DNA from: Pseudogracilibacillus sp037071985
GTDB lineage: Bacteria; Bacillota; Bacilli; Bacillales; Amphibacillaceae
Direction of reading: 5' to 3'
NCBI RefSeq assembly: GCF_037071985.1
Contig: NZ_JAXHDF010000015.1
Span: 1-64,000, forward strand
Length of the DNA: 64,000 nt
Positions 54,670-63,238 of the stretch are shown here, in pieces. The stretch's first letter is position 1, and every line of letters begins with the position of its first letter. The translations under genes and the position numbers were made by a program. The notes below the pieces were generated by a model, which saw nothing but the letters and a program-made list of their open reading frames with translations, was not told the origin of the DNA and made no database searches.

Positions 54670-55368
54670 TTACTGAATTGTATCTTGACTTTTGTTCGTC
54701 AAACGCTTGATTTCAGTTGCATAAACCTCTGCAACAATTTGTGCACCAGCGCTATTTAGGTGTATTCCATCTAATGTAAAATGAAGCCCACGTTCTTTTG
54801 ATAGCTTATCAATTCTTGAAGTTTTTTTATAAAAGAGAACATCCATCATTACTCTCATTACTTTTGTACTTATATAATCTGAAGTGATATCTTTTGAAAG
54901 GTGACTAGTAAAAACAGACTGGACATCTAAGAAGCTGACATTTGCGTGTTTATGAGTGATGGATTGGATAAGAGTATTCAATTCTTTGATCTCTTTATTG
55001 GAAGTGTTATTCATGTTTTCACCAACTAATGCTGGGGTAACTGTTACTACTTTCTTCGATGATTCAAGAACTAACTCTAATACTTTCTCATAATATTCTT
55101 TGAACTCATCATGATCCTTTGCTACTGGCTGTGCTTGAACACTCAGCAGTTTTGAATAAACATCATTCACGCCGATCCAAAGGAAAGAAAGATCATAATC
55201 CGAATCTAACTTTGTTTTTAAAAGACGAGTGTATAAACTTTTAACTGTCTCTCCTGGATTTCCAAGGTTAACGAACGTCATGTATGATAATTTTTCTTTT
55301 AATATATTAATGAAAGAAACTCCTGGACGACCTTCAGTTAAACTATCACCAATTAATGCTATTTTCAT
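54670..55368 (-). CDS. SGNH/GDSL-family esterase
   Basis: 232 aa cytoplasmic-type hydrolase. Block I IGDSLTEG (Ser about 8), block III WIGVNDVY, and block V DGIHLNSAG (Asp/His) form the catalytic set. A lipase or acyl-esterase role is expected. AGGAGG precedes the ATG, which overlaps the tetR stop by 4 bases. Forms an operon with an SDR and a TetR repressor, a common arrangement for dealing with lipid-like or aromatic esters. Confidence 0.9.
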   Translation of the reverse strand: MKIALIGDSLTEGRPGVSFINILKEKLSYMTFVNLGNPGETVKSLYTRLLKTKLDSDYDLSFLWIGVNDVYSKLLSVQAQPVAKDHDEFKEYYEKVLELVLESSKKVVTVTPALVGENMNNTSNKEIKELNTLIQSITHKHANVSFLDVQSVFTSHLSKDITSDYISTKVMRVMMDVLFYKKTSRIDKLSKERGLHFTLDGIHLNSAGAQIVAEVYATEIKRLTNKSQDTIQ

Positions 55369-55964
55369 TCTTTATTCCTCCTTTTTATTGAAGCTAAAAA
55401 CATTGTAATGGCTTGGTTAAAGAGAGGTTCAAGCGTACTCAACTCTTGTGTATTGGTTAGCTGACATAACCCTCCTAGCCATGTTCCAACTAGTAATGTC
55501 CACTCATCAATATTTCCACTTTCAAATTCCCCATTTTCCACTCCTTCTTGAAGAATGGAACGATAAGAAGCCATGGGAATAACCGCCAACTCATGTAATG
55601 CTTTAACAGATTCTAAACTTGAAGCAGGATTTGAGGCTAGTTCTTGCCCTCCTTTCAATAAAGGAGTTTGATAATTATAAAGGACATGCATCGCCATTCC
55701 ATAAAGTTTCTCTGTTGCTGTGGTATAGGATGATTCTTTTGCCATCCACTTTTTATACCAATCCTGCATCGTATTTTGTGCTAGTAAAACGAACAGCTTC
55801 TCTTTATTTTGAAAATGATAATAAATGTGTCCTTTACTATAACCAGAAGCTTTTGATATATCTTGGACAGAAGTCTGATTATACCCTTTTTGAGAAAAGA
55901 TCAAGGTTGCTTTTTCGATAATGTCACGCTTCGCATTTTCACTGTTGTAACGCCTTTTCCCCAA
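55365..55964 (-). CDS. TetR-family repressor
   Basis: 199 aa. N-terminal HTH region KRDIIEKATLIFSQKGYNQTSVQDISKASGYSKGHIYYHFQNKEKLF split over residues about 11-57 is canonical; the helical C-terminal domain should bind an inducer. It starts with TTG at 55964 behind AAGGGG. A 12-base dyad GAACG-CC-CGTTC just upstream lies over the promoter, so it should repress its own operon (SGNH esterase and SDR). Confidence 0.92.
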   Translation of the reverse strand: MGKRRYNSENAKRDIIEKATLIFSQKGYNQTSVQDISKASGYSKGHIYYHFQNKEKLFVLLAQNTMQDWYKKWMAKESSYTTATEKLYGMAMHVLYNYQTPLLKGGQELASNPASSLESVKALHELAVIPMASYRSILQEGVENGEFESGNIDEWTLLVGTWLGGLCQLTNTQELSTLEPLFNQAITMFLASIKRRNKE

Positions 55965-55990
55965 AATTTACTAACCCCTTCCACTAAATT

Positions 55991-56002
55991 GAACGCCCGT
56001 TC
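55991..56002 (-). promoter_or_regulatory. TetR operator
   Basis: GAACGCCCGTTC, embedded in ATTGAACGCCCGTTCTAAT. A TATAAT -10 (complement of about 56009-56014) lies just upstream on the minus strand. Position and symmetry fit a QacR/TetR-type operator. Confidence 0.65.
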
Positions 56003-56014
56003 TAATTTATTATA

Positions 56015-56330
56015 CATCTAATTCCAATGAATGAATACATTGGTAATTAAAAATACACAATATTGACACTTTTAACCTCCCATTAATAACTGACAAAAAA
56101 AATAAGCACGCTTATTACGTGCTTTTAGTAAGTATCATATTTCCGATTGAATTAATCTCTTAGGTATGCGTTTTTGTAACGCCTCTTCTAGAACAACAAT
56201 TCAATTTTTTCGTGTATTTTCGTTCAAACCCTTCTCTTATACGCGTTACGCTTAACTTACTTTTAATTACAATAAGTAATTTGCATAAATCAAGGATTTG
56301 CCGAAAAAATTTAGCAATTTGCTTAAAGTA
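56015..56330. other. Intergenic region with an orphan minus-strand terminator
   Basis: No gene. AAGCACG/CGTGCTT (56104-56124) followed on the minus strand by TTATTTTTTTT is a good terminator for a minus-strand transcript, yet only plus-strand genes lie to its right; an antisense transcript is possible. Confidence 0.45.
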
Positions 56331-56359
56331 TTAAACAGTACGCTTAAAAGTGTTATAAT
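56331..56359 (+). promoter_or_regulatory. Promoter/operator of the xre gene
   Basis: TTAAAC, 17-base spacer, TATAAT. The spacer contains the dyad ACGCTT-AA-AAGTGT (56340-56353), and a further half site (TTTGCTTAAA) lies upstream, as for phage-type autorepressors. Closely similar to 44475-44518. Confidence 0.75.
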
Positions 56360-56378
56360 TCTTACGAGGTGTAAAAAA

Positions 56379-56723
56379 ATGAGAATCCTAGCAAAAAGAT
56401 TAAAAGAAGCAAGAGAAGGCGCAAATTTAAAGCAAATAGATGCAGCCAAAAAGCTAGGCATATCAAACGGGACTTTGTCAGGTTATGAAAGAAGTTACAG
56501 AGATCCCGATACAGATATATTAAATAAGATGGCTGAACTATATAAAGTGTCTGTAGATTGGCTATTAGGAAAATCGGACAAACCTCAATTAACAGAAGAT
56601 GAATCTTTCGAAGAGCTTATAAACGATCCCGATTTAAGAAGGTGGTATAAAGAATTACCCAAAAGCAAAGAGGAAGATTTGGCACTTTTAAAACGGATTT
56701 GGGAAGCATATAAAGAAGGTTAA
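56379..56723 (+). CDS. Xre/Cro-CI-type repressor
   Basis: 114 aa. N-terminal lambda-repressor-like HTH (LAKRLKEAREGANLKQIDAAKKLGISNGTLSGYERSYRDPDTDILNKMAELYKVSVDWLLG split over residues 4-64) and a short C-terminal acidic helix region of the type found in ICE and phage immunity repressors (LIKE ImmR). GAGGTG precedes the ATG at 56379; the frame upstream of it overlaps the promoter. It lies 166 bases before ltp on the same strand and probably represses its own promoter and that of the PH-domain gene. Confidence 0.9.
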   Translation: MRILAKRLKEAREGANLKQIDAAKKLGISNGTLSGYERSYRDPDTDILNKMAELYKVSVDWLLGKSDKPQLTEDESFEELINDPDLRRWYKELPKSKEEDLALLKRIWEAYKEG

Positions 56724-56889
56724 TACACGAGTTTAAATCGTGTTAAATTTTACATAAAATATAGGTATATTTTACCGAGCACATTTACTCACTTTGATAT
56801 AACCATCACGAATTAAATTTGTGAGGTTTTATTTTATATCATTCCATCCAATTACTTCATTGGAAATTTAACCATAGGAGGATTTGTGC

Positions 56890-57426
56890 ATGACTGCAAA
56901 GAAGAAAAAGCCATTTTATAAAAGATGGTGGGTGTGGTTAATATTGGTTGTAGTTATAATTGCCATTGCAACGAGTGGTGACGATGATAAAGGCAAAGAT
57001 GAAGCCGCCGAAGAGCCCGCTGTCTCAGATGCTGTCGTTGAAGAACAGGAAGTAGAGGAAGAAAAGCCTGAGGAAAAGAAGGAAGAACCTGAAGAAGCAG
57101 AAAAAGAAAAAAATGATGATGTACCAAGGGAACATAAGGCGGCGTTAAATAAGGCAGAAACGTATGCTAACACTATGCATATGTCAAAAGCAGCTATTTA
57201 TGACCAATTAATTTCAGAGTATGGAGAGAATTTCCCCGAAGACGCAGCAGAATATGCCATGAATAATATTGAAGCTGACTGGAAAGAAAATGCTTTGAAT
57301 AAAGCAAAAATATATGCAGAAGAGATGGATATGTCAAACGATGCCATCTTTGACCAATTAATTTCAGAGCACGGAGAACAATTTACCGAAGAAGAAGCGC
57401 AATATGCTATTGATAATTTAGAATAA
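56890..57426 (+). CDS. ltp: Ltp-family protein (superinfection exclusion type)
   Basis: 178 aa. One N-terminal membrane helix (about 11-28) preceded by Lys-rich residues, an acidic Glu/Lys linker (33-78), then two tandem Ltp repeats of about 47 residues (KAALNKAETYANTMHMSKAAIYDQLI... and ENALNKAKIYAEEMDMSNDAIFDQLI...). The Ltp domain (PF07553) defines the lipoprotein of streptococcal phage TP-J34 that blocks DNA entry of other phages. Here no lipobox Cys is present; the protein is anchored by a helix instead. AGGAGG precedes the ATG. Next to an Xre repressor, as in lysogeny modules. Confidence 0.9.
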   Translation: MTAKKKKPFYKRWWVWLILVVVIIAIATSGDDDKGKDEAAEEPAVSDAVVEEQEVEEEKPEEKKEEPEEAEKEKNDDVPREHKAALNKAETYANTMHMSKAAIYDQLISEYGENFPEDAAEYAMNNIEADWKENALNKAKIYAEEMDMSNDAIFDQLISEHGEQFTEEEAQYAIDNLE

Positions 57427-57432
57427 ATAATT

Positions 57433-57462
57433 AGGTATACATATTTTTGTATACCTTTTTTA
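57433..57462 (+). terminator. Terminator of the xre-ltp unit
   Basis: AGGTATACA/TGTATACCT then TTTTTTA; the same stem as at 44991-45014. Confidence 0.88.
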
Positions 57463-58605
57463 TTGCAATAAAACAAAATGTATATTCCTGTACGGTGGTG
57501 ATTGCACGAATAAACAGAGATGTTTATTGCTAATTTTTATCGAAAGGTTGAAATTAGTGATCCAGTTCAACTATCTATAGAAAGTATTTCTTAATAAATA
57601 AGTTTACCTGTTATTATTTGCCCTAATCTAGAGAGGTTACGGAGTAGAATGGTAAATGAAAAAGGACGCTTCCGAAAAAACGTCTAATTTATTCGGAAAC
57701 ACCTTAAGAAATTCAGTATTTAAAATAAATGTGATATCTTCACTAAAATCACGTGATTTTTAAGCTACAAACATTGATACATCAATGTTTGTGAGCTTGG
57801 TCTTTCATCATTCCCGGCGTGTTGTAAGTCGTTTTATTGTTTATGTTGGATTGTGAAACGGTTTTAAATCAACAGTTTTGGTTGTTTATCCACAAAATGA
57901 ATTGCGGGTGATTGCATATCTTTGTTTATTCCTGTTACCTTTTACTTTTTACTCATCTCTATTCCCATTAAAGGTTACGGTTAAAAATGACCTCTTCATA
58001 TCGACAACATAGTCATCACCATCAATAAATATACCTTTCCCCTCCTACTAAAACCATTTTTATTTAAAATTTTAATATCATCAAAATTCGTTAATTGATG
58101 GTTATTTCAAATGTTTGTTACTTAAATTAAATGACACTTCATTTTAAAATGGTCATTAGTTAAAGTAACGGATCGACTATTTAATGAAGAATGGATATAT
58201 CGAAATAATCAACATTATTAATTTATATTGAGTTTATGGCAGTTTATTTGGGAACATTATTTACTTCATGAAAATGATGGGGTCAGGCTGTTTCAAGATG
58301 TTTCTAGAGACCACCAGCAAGATTGGGAGAAGATCCATAAGAAATTGATAAAGATTTTAGGTTAGGGTGGGGATCTGTGGAAAAGGCCGTCTACATATGG
58401 CTTTTTCTTGTAGAAGTATTAAGAAGGACTCTCGTGTCGAATTAATTATATGTGGTTAAAAGTGTACGCAAAAAAATAGAACAGCATTTTTTTGATTAGG
58501 AATATCCTAGACCGAGGAGGAATCACACGAAGCAACCTTACATAAAGCAAAGGGCTATGGGGGTCAGACCCCATAGGTAAAGTATAACATATAATTCCAA
58601 GTTGA
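57463..58605. other. Gene-poor region with palindromes and coding debris
   Basis: 1.14 kb with no intact gene. Seen: a perfect palindrome ACAAACATTGAT/ATCAATGTTTGT (about 57768-57793); a possible stem TTCCGAA...TTCGGAA near 57667-57703; the coding remnant at 58222-58365; and CTATGGGGGT/ACCCCCATAG-like hairpin at 58555-58576 that could serve as the tatC terminator. The decayed look suits a former mobile or phage segment. Confidence 0.55.
58222..58365 (+). pseudogene. C-terminal coding remnant, unknown
   Basis: A start-less open frame reads LSLWQFIWEHYLLHEND then GVRLFQDVSRDHQQDWEKI and HKKLIKILG before a stop. Residue use looks like the amphipathic C terminus of a real protein, but no family is recognised and no start or ribosome site exists. 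Confidence 0.35.
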
Positions 58606-59355
58606 TTATACAGATGCCAATTCTTCTGATTGCTGTTTTAACATTCGCTTTCTTTCTGCTCTTGCAACGACACGAATACTAGCCTCGTACAATAGAATCA
58701 TCGGAATTAACACAAGTAATTGACTTATGAAGTCTGGCGGTGTAATGAGTGCAGACAATATTGCCAATACGACGTATGACCATTTCCGAATTTTCTTTAA
58801 TGTTGCTACTGTTAGTACTTCAATTGTCGATAAAAACAACGCGACCATTGGTAATTCAAACATTAAAGCAATTGGAACAGTTGTAAACAATAAAAACCTC
58901 GCATACTCTCGGGCAGATATCATCACTTCAAAATGAATCGCACCCAAACTAGTCAGGAAATGAAAACTAATAGGATTAATGACAAAATAACCGAATGCTA
59001 AACCAATTAAAAACAATATAAAGATAAGTGGTGTATATAATTTAAAAAACTTACTCTCTCTTTTTGTCAATCCCGGTTTAACAAATTGATAAATAAAATG
59101 ACAAACGAATGGTAAGGATAATCCAATAGAAAGTGCCAATGAAATCATCATATAAAATGACAATACTTCAAGTGGACCAAGGATGAGTAATTTATGACCT
59201 TTTGTAATGTAAGGAAACCAAAAATGAATCGTACTTAAGACTAGAATGAAAAAAAACGTAAATACGACAGCAGATTTAACTAATTCTTTTCTTAACTCCT
59301 CCAAATGATCCAAGACAGATGGCTCGTCGGATTGCTTTACTTTCTCATTCGACAT
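58606..59355 (-). CDS. tatC: Twin-arginine translocase subunit TatC
   Basis: 249 aa with six helices. Signature segments: DHLEELRKELVKSAVVF at the N terminus (the first cytoplasmic region that reads the twin-Arg motif), FVKPGLTKRESKFFKLYTPLIFILFLIGLAFGYFVI, and SYVVLAILSALITPPDFISQLLVLIPM. Core of the Tat export machinery for folded proteins. The ATG at 59355 has AGGTGTG; a GTG two codons upstream lies in that site. It lies 14 bases after tatA and is divergent from a Tat-signal gene. Confidence 0.95.
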   Translation of the reverse strand: MSNEKVKQSDEPSVLDHLEELRKELVKSAVVFTFFFILVLSTIHFWFPYITKGHKLLILGPLEVLSFYMMISLALSIGLSLPFVCHFIYQFVKPGLTKRESKFFKLYTPLIFILFLIGLAFGYFVINPISFHFLTSLGAIHFEVMISAREYARFLLFTTVPIALMFELPMVALFLSTIEVLTVATLKKIRKWSYVVLAILSALITPPDFISQLLVLIPMILLYEASIRVVARAERKRMLKQQSEELASV

Positions 59356-59369
59356 AGTCACACCTACTT

Positions 59370-59558
59370 TTACTCACTTTTTTTCTTTTCTTCTGTTTCC
59401 TCATCATTATCCATAATTTCCCTCGTTGATTTCTTGAATTCAGCCAATGTCTTTCCGACAGCTCCACCAATCTCAGGTAATTTTCTCGGACCAAACATAA
59501 TTAATATAATAACTAAAATAATAATTAATCCCGGCACACCAATTGCTGCTGGACTCAT
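59370..59558 (-). CDS. tatA: Twin-arginine translocase subunit TatA
   Basis: 62 aa. Short N-terminal helix (GVPGLIIILVIILIMFGPRKLP), the FGPRKLPEIG hinge, an amphipathic helix (GKTLAEFKKSTREIM) and an acidic/Lys tail, as in Gram-positive TatA proteins that also serve the TatB function. AAGGAGTGG precedes the ATG at 59558. With TatC it forms a minimal TatAC system; the neighbouring subunit-3 protein is the evident client. Confidence 0.95.
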   Translation of the reverse strand: MSPAAIGVPGLIIILVIILIMFGPRKLPEIGGAVGKTLAEFKKSTREIMDNDEETEEKKKSE

Positions 59559-59766
59559 ATAAACCACTCCTTCTTCTTATGTTATCTAACTTATTATGTA
59601 TTTTAATTCTAGAAATCTATTATACACGCTAACCTTTTGTTTTGCTAGATAAAGTTCTTCCCAATTAGCCTATCATATATGTTCATTATATTTAATTCAT
59701 AATACTTTAATTTGCAATATATGATATACTTTTAAACATATAATTTATACTACAGGAGAGATGCAC

Positions 59767-60540
59767 ATGTCTGATGATAAAAAGAAAGACACAAAAGAAC
59801 AAAACAATCAGCCAATTCAAGAATCCAGACGTCGTTTCTTAAAAAACTCCGGATTAGTTGCTGGAGGGATTGTTGGTGGTAGTTTACTAGGAACATTTAT
59901 AGATAATCCATTTAAAACAGTAGATGTTTCCTCCGATAATGTTGAGAAGCCAGTGAAAGAATTCACTGAATCTAGAATGTTCTTCACTCGTTATGATGAT
60001 TTTGAAGTATTAAAAGCAGCAGTTGAAAGGATTTATCCAGAAGATGACAATGGACCTGGTGCAATTGGTTTAGGCGTACCATACTTCATTGATAAACAAT
60101 TAGCTGGTCCATATGGTTCCAACAAGTATGATTATATGAAAGGACCTGTTCAGGAAGTTAAAGTTGCTTCATCATATCAAACATTAATGACGCGCGGTGA
60201 AGTTATCATTGAAGGTCTTCGTAAATTAAATGATGAAGCTGTAAAACGTCATGACGCAAAGTTCCCTGATTTGGAAGGTGAACAACAAGATGAATTATTA
60301 TCAGCAATGGAAACTGGTGAAATTGAATTAGTTGGAGTAAAAAGCCCTACTTTCTTTAACTTATTACGTCAGTTAACAATTGAAGGCGCATATGCTGATC
60401 CACTTTACGGTGGAAATAAAGATATGATGGGATGGAAAATGAAAGAACATCCTGGAATTCGTGCAGGTTACAGTGATTTAATTGAGGAAGAAGAGTTCCA
60501 AATCGTTGAACAAATAAGCTTAAAAGATTATCAACGCTAA
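59767..60540 (+). CDS. Gluconate 2-dehydrogenase subunit 3-like protein with Tat signal
   Basis: 257 aa. Twin-Arg signal SRRRFLKNSGLVAGGIVGGSLLG (about residues 21-43), then the gluconate_2-dh3 domain (FFTRYDDFEVLKAAVERIYPEDDNGPGAIGLGVPYFIDKQL, residues about 74-115, and YGGNKDMMGWKMKEHPG near the end). This small subunit carries its GMC-type flavoprotein partner across the membrane by Tat. ATG at 59767 is chosen: GGAG lies 8 bases upstream, while the ATG at 59761 is too close. Next gene is the flavoprotein; tatA-tatC are divergent 200 bases away. Confidence 0.93.
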   Translation: MSDDKKKDTKEQNNQPIQESRRRFLKNSGLVAGGIVGGSLLGTFIDNPFKTVDVSSDNVEKPVKEFTESRMFFTRYDDFEVLKAAVERIYPEDDNGPGAIGLGVPYFIDKQLAGPYGSNKYDYMKGPVQEVKVASSYQTLMTRGEVIIEGLRKLNDEAVKRHDAKFPDLEGEQQDELLSAMETGEIELVGVKSPTFFNLLRQLTIEGAYADPLYGGNKDMMGWKMKEHPGIRAGYSDLIEEEEFQIVEQISLKDYQR

Positions 60541-60572
60541 TATACATAATGTAATAAAGTAGGAGGCTTTTT

Positions 60573-62315
60573 ATGGCTATAAAATTAGACAAAGTAGATG
60601 TTGTTGTTGTTGGTACTGGTTGGTCTGGTGGAATTCCATCTGCCGAATTAGCGAAAAAAGGACATAAGGTAGTGGCTTTAGAACGGGGAAAAGATCATGA
60701 CCATAGTGATTTTGTTGGTTCAAAAGATGAGTTACGTTATGCATCTCGATATGAAATTATGACAGATAACTCTATTTCGACAGTTACAGCTCGTGGTAGT
60801 TTAGATGATGAAGCATTCCCGCTTCGTACACAAAGAGAAAATTTTGAAGGAAACAATGTTGGGGGAAGTAGTGTACACTGGTCAGGTGTTACACAACGTG
60901 GACGTAAATTTGACCTTCAAGCACGTACAATTACAGTTGAAAAATATGGGGAAGGTAAAATCCCTAAAGATATGAATTTACAAGATATGGGAATTTCATA
61001 TGATGAGTTAGAACCATATTTTGACCAATTTGAAAAAACAGCTGGAACTTCTGGTGAGGAAGATCCGAAAGGTCCACCCCGTAGTGATGCTTATCCCACG
61101 GGACCAATGCGTGCATCTTATCCAGTAAAACTTTTCAAAGAGGCTGCATCAAACCTAGGATATCACCCAATCATGGTTCCTTCTGCTAACCTTTCTGAGC
61201 AGTATGAAAATCCGGATGGTGAAACAATAAACGCATGTCAATACTGTTCATTCTGTATGATGTACGGTTGTGACTTCGGTGCGAAATCTGACCCGGTTGC
61301 AACGGTTATTCCGACGGCTAAGAAAACAGGTAATTTTGAATTACGTACAAATTCATATGCACGTCGTGTTACACATAAAAATGGTAAAGCAACAGGTGTC
61401 TTATATGTAGACATGCGTACAGGTATTGAATATGAGCAACCTGCTGATGTTGTTATTTTAGCTGGTTATCCAATTACAAATACACGTATGATGTTACTTT
61501 CAAAGATTGGTAAACCATATGATCCTAAAACAGGCGAAGGAGTAATCGGTAAGAACTCCGCTGGATTAACATCTCCAGGTGGAAGTGCAACTGGTTTTTT
61601 CGAGGATAAAAAATTCAACCTATTTATGGGTTCGGGAGCACTAGGTGGTACATTTAGTGACCTTGATAGTGACAACATCGATAACTCCGACCTGGACTTC
61701 ATCGGTGGTGGAATTTGCGAAATCCGTCAACGTGGTTCGGGTCCAATCGGTTCAAACCCAGTTCCACAAGGAACACCAAGCTGGGGGAAGGAATACAAGG
61801 AAAAATCACTTTACTACAATAACCGTGCGTTAAGCGTCGGATTCATGTCACCATCATTTGGGTGGAAATTCAATTATATGGACTTAGACCCGAACTATAC
61901 AGATATGTTTAATGATCCATTATTGCGTATTACACACTCTGTAACAGAGCAAGACCAAAATTACTCGGAGTATTTTAGTGACCGAGCAGAAGAGATTATG
62001 AAAGAAATGGGCGCAGACATTATTGAAAAATCATCACCACCTCAAGGATGGAGTCATACACAAGGATATGGTGAGACAAGTGGTGGGGTAATTATGGGAG
62101 ATGACCCAGAAATTTCTGCAGTAAACAACTATTCTCAAGTTTGGGATATGGAAAATTTATTTGTTATCGGTGCATCAGCTTTAACACATAAAATTCCTCA
62201 ACAAACAGGTACAATCGGTGCTTTAGCATACCGTGCAGCAGAAGGTATTGACAAATACTTGTCAGATGGTGGCGGTTTATTAGTCGAAAAAAAATCTGAA
62301 ACACAAAATGCATAA
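60573..62315 (+). CDS. GMC-family flavoprotein oxidoreductase
   Basis: 580 aa. FAD Rossmann motif VVGTGWSGG (about 11-19) and VALERG strand; GGSSVHWSGVTQR (about 96-108) and the C-terminal GMC region with SHTQGYGETSGG and LFVIGASALTHKIPQQTGTIGALAYRAAEGIDKYL split over the end (His-containing active-site loop). A CQYCSFCMMYGCDFGAK segment (about 219-235) has four cysteines and could bind a metal or Fe-S centre, as in some gluconate/sorbose dehydrogenase large subunits. No own signal peptide: exported with the Tat-signal subunit 3. The usual cytochrome c third subunit is absent. Confidence 0.93.
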   Translation: MAIKLDKVDVVVVGTGWSGGIPSAELAKKGHKVVALERGKDHDHSDFVGSKDELRYASRYEIMTDNSISTVTARGSLDDEAFPLRTQRENFEGNNVGGSSVHWSGVTQRGRKFDLQARTITVEKYGEGKIPKDMNLQDMGISYDELEPYFDQFEKTAGTSGEEDPKGPPRSDAYPTGPMRASYPVKLFKEAASNLGYHPIMVPSANLSEQYENPDGETINACQYCSFCMMYGCDFGAKSDPVATVIPTAKKTGNFELRTNSYARRVTHKNGKATGVLYVDMRTGIEYEQPADVVILAGYPITNTRMMLLSKIGKPYDPKTGEGVIGKNSAGLTSPGGSATGFFEDKKFNLFMGSGALGGTFSDLDSDNIDNSDLDFIGGGICEIRQRGSGPIGSNPVPQGTPSWGKEYKEKSLYYNNRALSVGFMSPSFGWKFNYMDLDPNYTDMFNDPLLRITHSVTEQDQNYSEYFSDRAEEIMKEMGADIIEKSSPPQGWSHTQGYGETSGGVIMGDDPEISAVNNYSQVWDMENLFVIGASALTHKIPQQTGTIGALAYRAAEGIDKYLSDGGGLLVEKKSETQNA

Positions 62316-62343
62316 ATACACCGACCAATAGTAATTATGAAAC

Positions 62344-62405
62344 AGGACGTAAAATCATCCTACAGACAATAATAATTGTGTAGGATGGATCTTACGTCCT
62401 AGTTT
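62344..62405 (+). terminator. Long terminator after the GMC gene
   Basis: AGGACGTAA...ATCCTACA pairs with TGTAGGAT...TTACGTCCT, then AGTTTTTC. The downstream sco gene is thus partly insulated. Confidence 0.9.
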
Positions 62406-62444
62406 TTCATCTTGGTTTTTTTTTGTAGAAAGGGTGTTATCCAA

Positions 62445-63023
62445 TTGACGCATAAAATAGCACGAATACTCGCACTCACTCTAATAGCCACACTGGCTGC
62501 TTGTAGCAATAGTAAGATTGAGACAAATATGTCTTCTACTATTGCTAGTTTTGAATTTACCGACCACTATAATCAACCTTTTGCATCCGTGCAGTTAGAA
62601 GATCATTGGTGGATTGCCTATTTTTTCTATACGAATTGTAAAATGGTTTGCCCACAAACAACTGCTAATATAGTTAACGTACAAGACGCATTATATGCAG
62701 ATGGATTGAAGCCACCTATAATAGGTTTTAGTGTTGATCCGGACTTTGATAAGCCAGAAATATTACTCGATTATGCGGAGACATATGACGCTAATTTAGA
62801 AAATATGACTTTCTTAACTGGATATGATTTTGACATGATCAAAAATCTATCAAACGAATCTTTTAAAACTGTATTGGATGGTGGTGGGCCAGATGATCAT
62901 GCCTATGCACACAGTACATCATTCTTTCTCATTAATCCAGATGGAAAAATAATCAAACGGTATGATGGTCTCTCAAAAGGTGATCTAGACATACTTATAG
63001 AAGATGTCAAAAAAGTTATGTAA
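62445..63023 (+). CDS. Sco1/SenC-type copper lipoprotein
   Basis: 192 aa. Signal peptide with lipobox LAAC (Cys about 20), then a thioredoxin-like fold with the copper-binding C-x3-C (NCKMVCP, Cys 65 and Cys 69) and the distal His in HAYAHSTSFFLI (about 156). Sco proteins load copper into the CuA centre of cytochrome oxidase or act in thiol redox. Start TTG at 62445 behind AAAGGGTG; the frame extends to 62412 but without a site. Lies after the dehydrogenase pair and its terminator. Confidence 0.93.
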   Translation: MTHKIARILALTLIATLAACSNSKIETNMSSTIASFEFTDHYNQPFASVQLEDHWWIAYFFYTNCKMVCPQTTANIVNVQDALYADGLKPPIIGFSVDPDFDKPEILLDYAETYDANLENMTFLTGYDFDMIKNLSNESFKTVLDGGGPDDHAYAHSTSFFLINPDGKIIKRYDGLSKGDLDILIEDVKKVM

Positions 63024-63061
63024 AAAACGAAAGTCGATTATCATGGAGAATTAAAAAATCA

Positions 63062-63115
63062 GTACGCGTCAAAAGCCCACACCTAGTATTATGGCATGGG
63101 CTGTTTGACGCGTAC
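63062..63115. repeat. Long inverted repeat after the sco gene
   Basis: GTACGCGTCAAA/TTTGACGCGTAC, 12 bases perfect, with an inner GCCCA/TGGGC pair. It may be the sco terminator (no T-run) or a structural element marking the boundary with the integrase remnant. Confidence 0.6.
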
Positions 63116-63238
63116 GTATATACTAACTCAAGCATCTGTGTTGACTAACACCGACACCCATTTTGAACATTTAAAGTAAATGATTTCCCACAAATTCCTT
63201 ACCGGAAAGCTAGACATATCATATGAATACTGTCTTTT

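Noticed and set aside
57985..58075. Minus-strand coding-like stretch reading GIFIDGDDYVVDMKRS
   Set aside because: Preceded directly by two stops and without a usable start; too short to call even as a remnant.
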